Assembly: GCA_030626185.1 (NCBI GenBank)
Contig: DAOUPL010000052.1
Coordinates: 1-5,242, forward strand
From: a bacterium
GTDB taxonomy: Bacteria; Babelota; Babeliae; Babelales; Vermiphilaceae
Direction: 5' to 3'
Length of the DNA: 5,242 nt
In this document: positions 4,614-5,242 of the stretch, piece by piece
How the letters are laid out: each line of letters opens with the position of its first letter
How positions within the stretch are numbered: the stretch's first letter is position 1
Program-made: the position numbers and the translations under genes
The notes under the pieces: model-generated
What the model was told of the DNA's origin: nothing
What the model saw: only the letters and a program-made list of their open reading frames with translations
Database searches by the model: none

Positions 4614-5242
4614 TTATTTGTTTATGCTAAACTCATCAAACTTTTTTTCAACTTTTTCAATAATTCGTTTACTCATCAACACATTAGCTTTATCGTTTAT
4701 TTTATAAAGTCCCTTGAAAATATAATCATCTTCTGGAAAAGAATATTTATTTTCTGCCATTTTGTAATAAACCGTAGATATAACGTGACCAATAATTCCA
4801 TAAGTCAACATAGCTGCTGGTGTATGAAAAACTTTATCAACAAAGCTATTATCTTTAAAATAATGAACACCTAACATCATACCACCAGCCAGTGGTAGAG
4901 AAAACGCTAACACATCAACTACTTTATTGCATACCCACACATTTTTTGCAGTCTTTTTAGCCCAAGCAATCTCACGCTGCAACAAATCTTTAATTTCTTT
5001 TCGTTGATCAACAGACAAGCTATTATACTTTTGCATAAAAGACCCAAACCTATCACCATACAAATAAGAATCACAATAAAAAATAGCATGAGTTTTTTTA
5101 TCTTGGCCTTTATGCTGCTTGACTTCAAATAGTAAGTGCATAATTTGAACTACTATTCCAACATTGTACAACGTACCTCCAAAAGAGGTCAATCGGAAAT
5201 TGAAATTCAATAACCTTTCGAGGCCTATAGTTAAGTTGGTTC
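4614..5242 (-). CDS. Two-helix membrane protein, 5' end uncertain and possibly outside the window
   Basis: A TTG at 5210 gives 198 residues, but the frame has no stop between there and the right edge, so the real start may lie beyond it. Numbered from that TTG, the protein has a soluble N-terminal part with two cysteines (46 and 94), then two probable membrane helices at about 96-117 (VVDVLAFSLPLAGG and on) and 130-149. A charged, lysine-rich tail follows. An internal start is also conceivable: GGAGG precedes a TTG at residue 14, and Met24 begins MHLLFEVKQHK. The residues upstream of the TTG at 5210 look protein-like, which favours a longer gene. It is followed after 17 bases by the secreted 159-aa gene and shares its terminator. 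I do not recognise a family; integral membrane location is the only functional statement I can support. Confidence 0.7.
   Translation of the reverse strand, partial: TNLTIGLERLLNFNFRLTSFGGTLYNVGIVVQIMHLLFEVKQHKGQDKKTHAIFYCDSYLYGDRFGSFMQKYNSLSVDQRKEIKDLLQREIAWAKKTAKNVWVCNKVVDVLAFSLPLAGGMMLGVHYFKDNSFVDKVFHTPAAMLTYGIIGHVISTVYYKMAENKYSFPEDDYIFKGLYKINDKANVLMSKRIIEKVEKKFDEFSINK

Overview
The window is AT-rich bacterial DNA with compact genes, TAA stops throughout, short genes carrying clear signal peptides, and two gene families with safe assignments. The combination of low GC, many small secreted or membrane proteins without recognisable homologues, and lone core genes suggests a host-associated, reduced-genome bacterium. 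My best guess is a candidate-phylum lineage such as Dependentiae/TM6, but that rests on style and not on a marker gene.

Layout: (1) 1-493, + strand: the 3' end of an unidentified gene, then a 98-aa secreted protein with four cysteines, closed by a strong intrinsic terminator. (2) 560-773: first copy of a structured intergenic repeat. (3) 789-2207, - strand: a CCA-adding tRNA nucleotidyltransferase with an HD domain. (4) 2208-2285: a short divergent promoter region. (5) 2286-3596, + strand: a compact DsbD-type membrane thiol-disulfide reductase with a C-terminal thioredoxin domain and no N-terminal alpha domain. (6) 3636-3879: second copy of the repeat. (7) 3880-3983, - strand: an apparently frameshifted small membrane protein. 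(8) 4052-4083: a terminator for the - strand operon. (9) 4117-5242, - strand: a 159-aa secreted protein with seven cysteines and, upstream of it, a two-helix membrane protein whose frame is still open at the window edge.

The most interesting element is the repeat. Both copies are in the same orientation, between convergent genes, and about 200-220 bp long in the core. They share identical blocks, and four successive hairpins can be drawn in both. Several stems are kept although their bases differ between the copies, and G-U pairs and G-A mismatches favour an RNA read from the + strand. Each copy ends in the same promoter-like GTGAAY-N17-TATAAT, pointing into the 3' end of the convergent neighbour. 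I do not recognise it as a named RNA family.

A possible functional thread is envelope thiol chemistry: a DsbD-like reductase lies between genes for cysteine-rich exported proteins that could be its direct or indirect clients. CCA addition is housekeeping and probably unrelated.
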